Positions 62,061-64,000 of a stretch of DNA of 64,000 nt are shown piece by piece. This stretch comes from Agelaius tricolor (Eukaryota > Chordata > Aves > Passeriformes > Icteridae). Each line of letters opens with the position of its first letter. The first letter of the stretch is position 1. The DNA lies in the NCBI GenBank assembly GCA_023055355.1, contig JALJCS010000034.1, positions 448,001-512,000 on the forward strand, written 5' to 3'. A model generated the notes under the pieces. The model saw nothing but the letters and a program-made list of their open reading frames with translations, did no database searches and had not been told where the DNA came from. The position numbers and the translations under genes were made by a program.

Positions 62061-62384
62061 GCAGGCAGGGAACGGAGACCGAAGCTGCCGGGGATTGATT
62101 TTGGATTGATTCCCTTCAGCCCCAGCAGCTGTTCCTGCGGTTTAAGGGCACTTGGTTGGTTCATTCCCAGGTAAAAACGTTATAACATTGGTTTCAAAAC
62201 GACTACGCATCTCTAGTCAGAGTTTCCTGCATTCCTGTACACAATAGAATGGATAGATTATTTCCAAATTATTCTTTCCAAATGGTTTTAGAGATAAATT
62301 CCAATTCTTTGCCCATACCTATAAAAACGAAAAACTTGACAGGTTTTGGTGTTCTACACCCACCCCTCCGTGTGAATTTTCTGG

Positions 62385-63140
62385 CAGCTTTTGGTCCCTC
62401 TGGGGCAGGGTAACCCAGCATGACCCCCCCTCATTCCCCACTCACCTGCTCCTCCATCAGCCTGGTGTGACCGTGTTCACAGGAGTCTGAGGATGAGGGA
62501 AGAGACGAGGAGTTGACTCCATGTTTCAGAAGGCTCGATTTATTATTTTATGATCTATATTCTATTAAAAGAATAGAAGAAAGGATTTCATCAGAAGGCT
62601 GGCTAAGAATAGAAAAAGAAAGAATGATTTCACAAAGGCTTGTGTCTCGGACAGAGAGTCCGAGCCAGCTGGATGTGATTGGCCATTAATAAGAAACAAC
62701 CACATGAGACCAATCACAGACGCACCTGTTGCAGCATTCCACAGCAGCAGATAATCATTGTTTACATTTTGTTCCTGAGGCCTCTCAGGAGAAAAAATGC
62801 TAAGGAGAGGATTTGTCAGAAAATGTCATGGCTACAGCCTGGCTCTCCCTCCTAGGGACATTGCGGTGCCCCAGAGGAAATCAGAGGCCCCAAGTCTCCA
62901 GCCCCTCTCGCTCAGCCTTACTTCCTCACCCCCAAAGAAGGCACAGAAGGAATCAAACTGCCCTGGACAGCAGAGTGGTGCTTTATTCAAGCCCTTTCCA
63001 CGAGTACATCTCTCCCAAAAGGGACTCTGCTGCAAGAATGGGGGGCAGCCCCCAGAAGTTCCTCCCCAGCCCCGCAGTCACAGGAGAGAGGCAGAAAGAG
63101 GGAGGGGCAGCAGAGAGGACACAGGAAGAAAAGTAAGAAC
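62385..63140 (-). mobile_element. Dispersed GC-rich LTR-like repeat, copy 2, split by an LTR
   Basis: The segments 62,385-62,459 and 62,843-63,140 align with 44,968-45,340. On the minus strand an AATAAA lies at 62,987-62,982, preceded by a CAG-ended pyrimidine tract. This copy is interrupted by the younger LTR at 62,466-62,836. Confidence 0.7.
62466..62836 (-). mobile_element. Solo LTR, songbird ERVK-like family (copy 3, -)
   Basis: 371 bp from TGTGACCGTG to GGCTACA (minus-strand ends TGTAGCC...CGGTCACA), flanked on both sides by the 6-bp target duplication GCCTGG (62,460-62,465 and 62,837-62,842). A 6-bp duplication is the class II (ERVK) hallmark. The minus-strand AATAAA lies at 62,544-62,539. 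No coding region remains. Confidence 0.92.
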
Positions 63141-64000
63141 GGGGTGCAGAATGAAGTTGAAAAAACAACCAAAACCAAAAACAACAACAAAACCTGGGAT
63201 GGGCAGCATAACAGAGAGGGATTAAAAAAGAATGGGTTTTGGTTCCTCATCTCTTCCTCATCAATTCCCTTATTGGTGACATTCAGCAGTGGTGCCAAAC
63301 AAGCACAGAAAACAAATGGAAGAAGAAATGCAGATAGTCAGCAGCCACCACCTATCAAAATTCATTTTAAATAGAGTTCAAAGGTCTCTAAGAGCAAGGT
63401 GAGGTGTAAATGGAGATACTCACGCAGAAGTACTGCCAGCTGCTATTTTCAACATTTCTTCTGAGTTTCATCTTCATTTGTTTATCTCTCACCTAAACAA
63501 GAGAAAAAAAACGAAAGAAATGTGACCTTTCAGGCAGACAAAAAATGTGGTTGGTCCTTAAGAAAGCATTTTATTCTGCCTGTATAATAACCTGTTGGGA
63601 ACAGTAGGAGCTTTTAGCAAAATGTCTCTGTGCTGTTGCAGTTGTTCTGCCACTGTGAGAAATCACAGGCACGGCTGCAAGGCTCCTGCAGCTCACCCTG
63701 GTGAGGGTCAGAGACCACTTATCCCTGCAGGGATCCCTGGGAATAATGATGGTGGGAAACGTGGAGGGAGCTGGATAAATAAATACTTGCCATTTCCTTA
63801 CCAAAAAACCCCTCAAAACAAAGCTATAGAAACAGTTTACCTCTGAATTAGGAGAATTTAAATTAATTCTTTTAGGTCTGCTTTTGGTTCAACATTCATC
63901 AATCTGAATTGGAATATGCATAGAGTAAGTAATTAAAGGTAGCTGAAATTTAAGAATAAATGTCTATTTCCTTGTTCATAACCTACATTGAAACACATTA
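63141..64000. other. Non-coding stretch at the window end
   Basis: On the minus strand 63,509-63,432 contains an acceptor (CTTGTTTAG), an open run reading VRDKQMKMKLRRNVENSSWQ then YFC, and a GTGAGT donor. This could be an exon of an unidentified gene but is short and unsupported. Confidence 0.35.

Overview
This is vertebrate nuclear DNA, most likely avian and probably passerine. The evidence is split coding exons with GT-AG introns, three CR1 3' ends, long terminal repeats of types I recognise from songbird genomes, and extreme base-composition swings. No bacterial or organelle gene is present. The passerine call rests on repeat recognition from memory, so it is likely rather than proven.

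Layout. Positions 1-13,989 are AT-rich non-coding DNA with one LTR (5,746-6,127) and one CR1 3' end (about 10,005-10,165). Positions 13,990-24,769 hold 15 consecutive, phase-compatible exons of the ISWI chromatin remodeller SMARCA5 (SNF2H) on the + strand. They run from the DEAH box through helicase motifs III-VI, HAND and SANT. The 5' exons (including the ATP-binding P-loop) and the 3' exons (SLIDE and C terminus) are missing. One internal codon is a stop (TGA at 14,298-14,300), so I call it a truncated pseudogene. Positions 25,080-46,400 are mostly GC-rich and CpG-rich: a 30-bp tandem array, a CpG island with a possible first exon, a large nested palindrome (36,575-37,651), three copies of a GC-rich unit with an AATAAA signal, and a possible decayed zinc-finger stretch. 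An AT-rich, strand-skewed block interrupts this at 42,940-44,470.

Positions 46,400-50,400 hold AT-rich repeats and four internal exons of GARNL3 (Rap/Ran-GAP domain-like 3) on the - strand. Next come a CpG-island promoter (50,900-51,700) and a 710-bp polypyrimidine tract. A chain of satellites follows: a 38-bp array with CTCF-like motifs, 37-bp units with YY1-like motifs, a 28-bp array, and an AT-rich macrosatellite of about 640 bp. Positions 54,876-63,150 are dominated by LTRs (one nested in another repeat with a 6-bp target duplication) and a CpG island with three YY1-like motifs at 61.3-62.1 kb. The rest is non-coding.

Interpretation. SMARCA5 and GARNL3 lie on different chromosomes in known bird genomes (chicken 4 and 17, from memory). 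Finding internal fragments of both within 25 kb, with introns retained and bordered by satellites, points to DNA-level duplication into a repeat-rich accumulating region. Candidates are the W chromosome, the songbird germline-restricted chromosome, a microchromosome end, or a chimeric contig. The sequence alone cannot separate these. No gene here can be shown to be intact, so the window reads as a sink for duplicated fragments, retroelements and young satellites.
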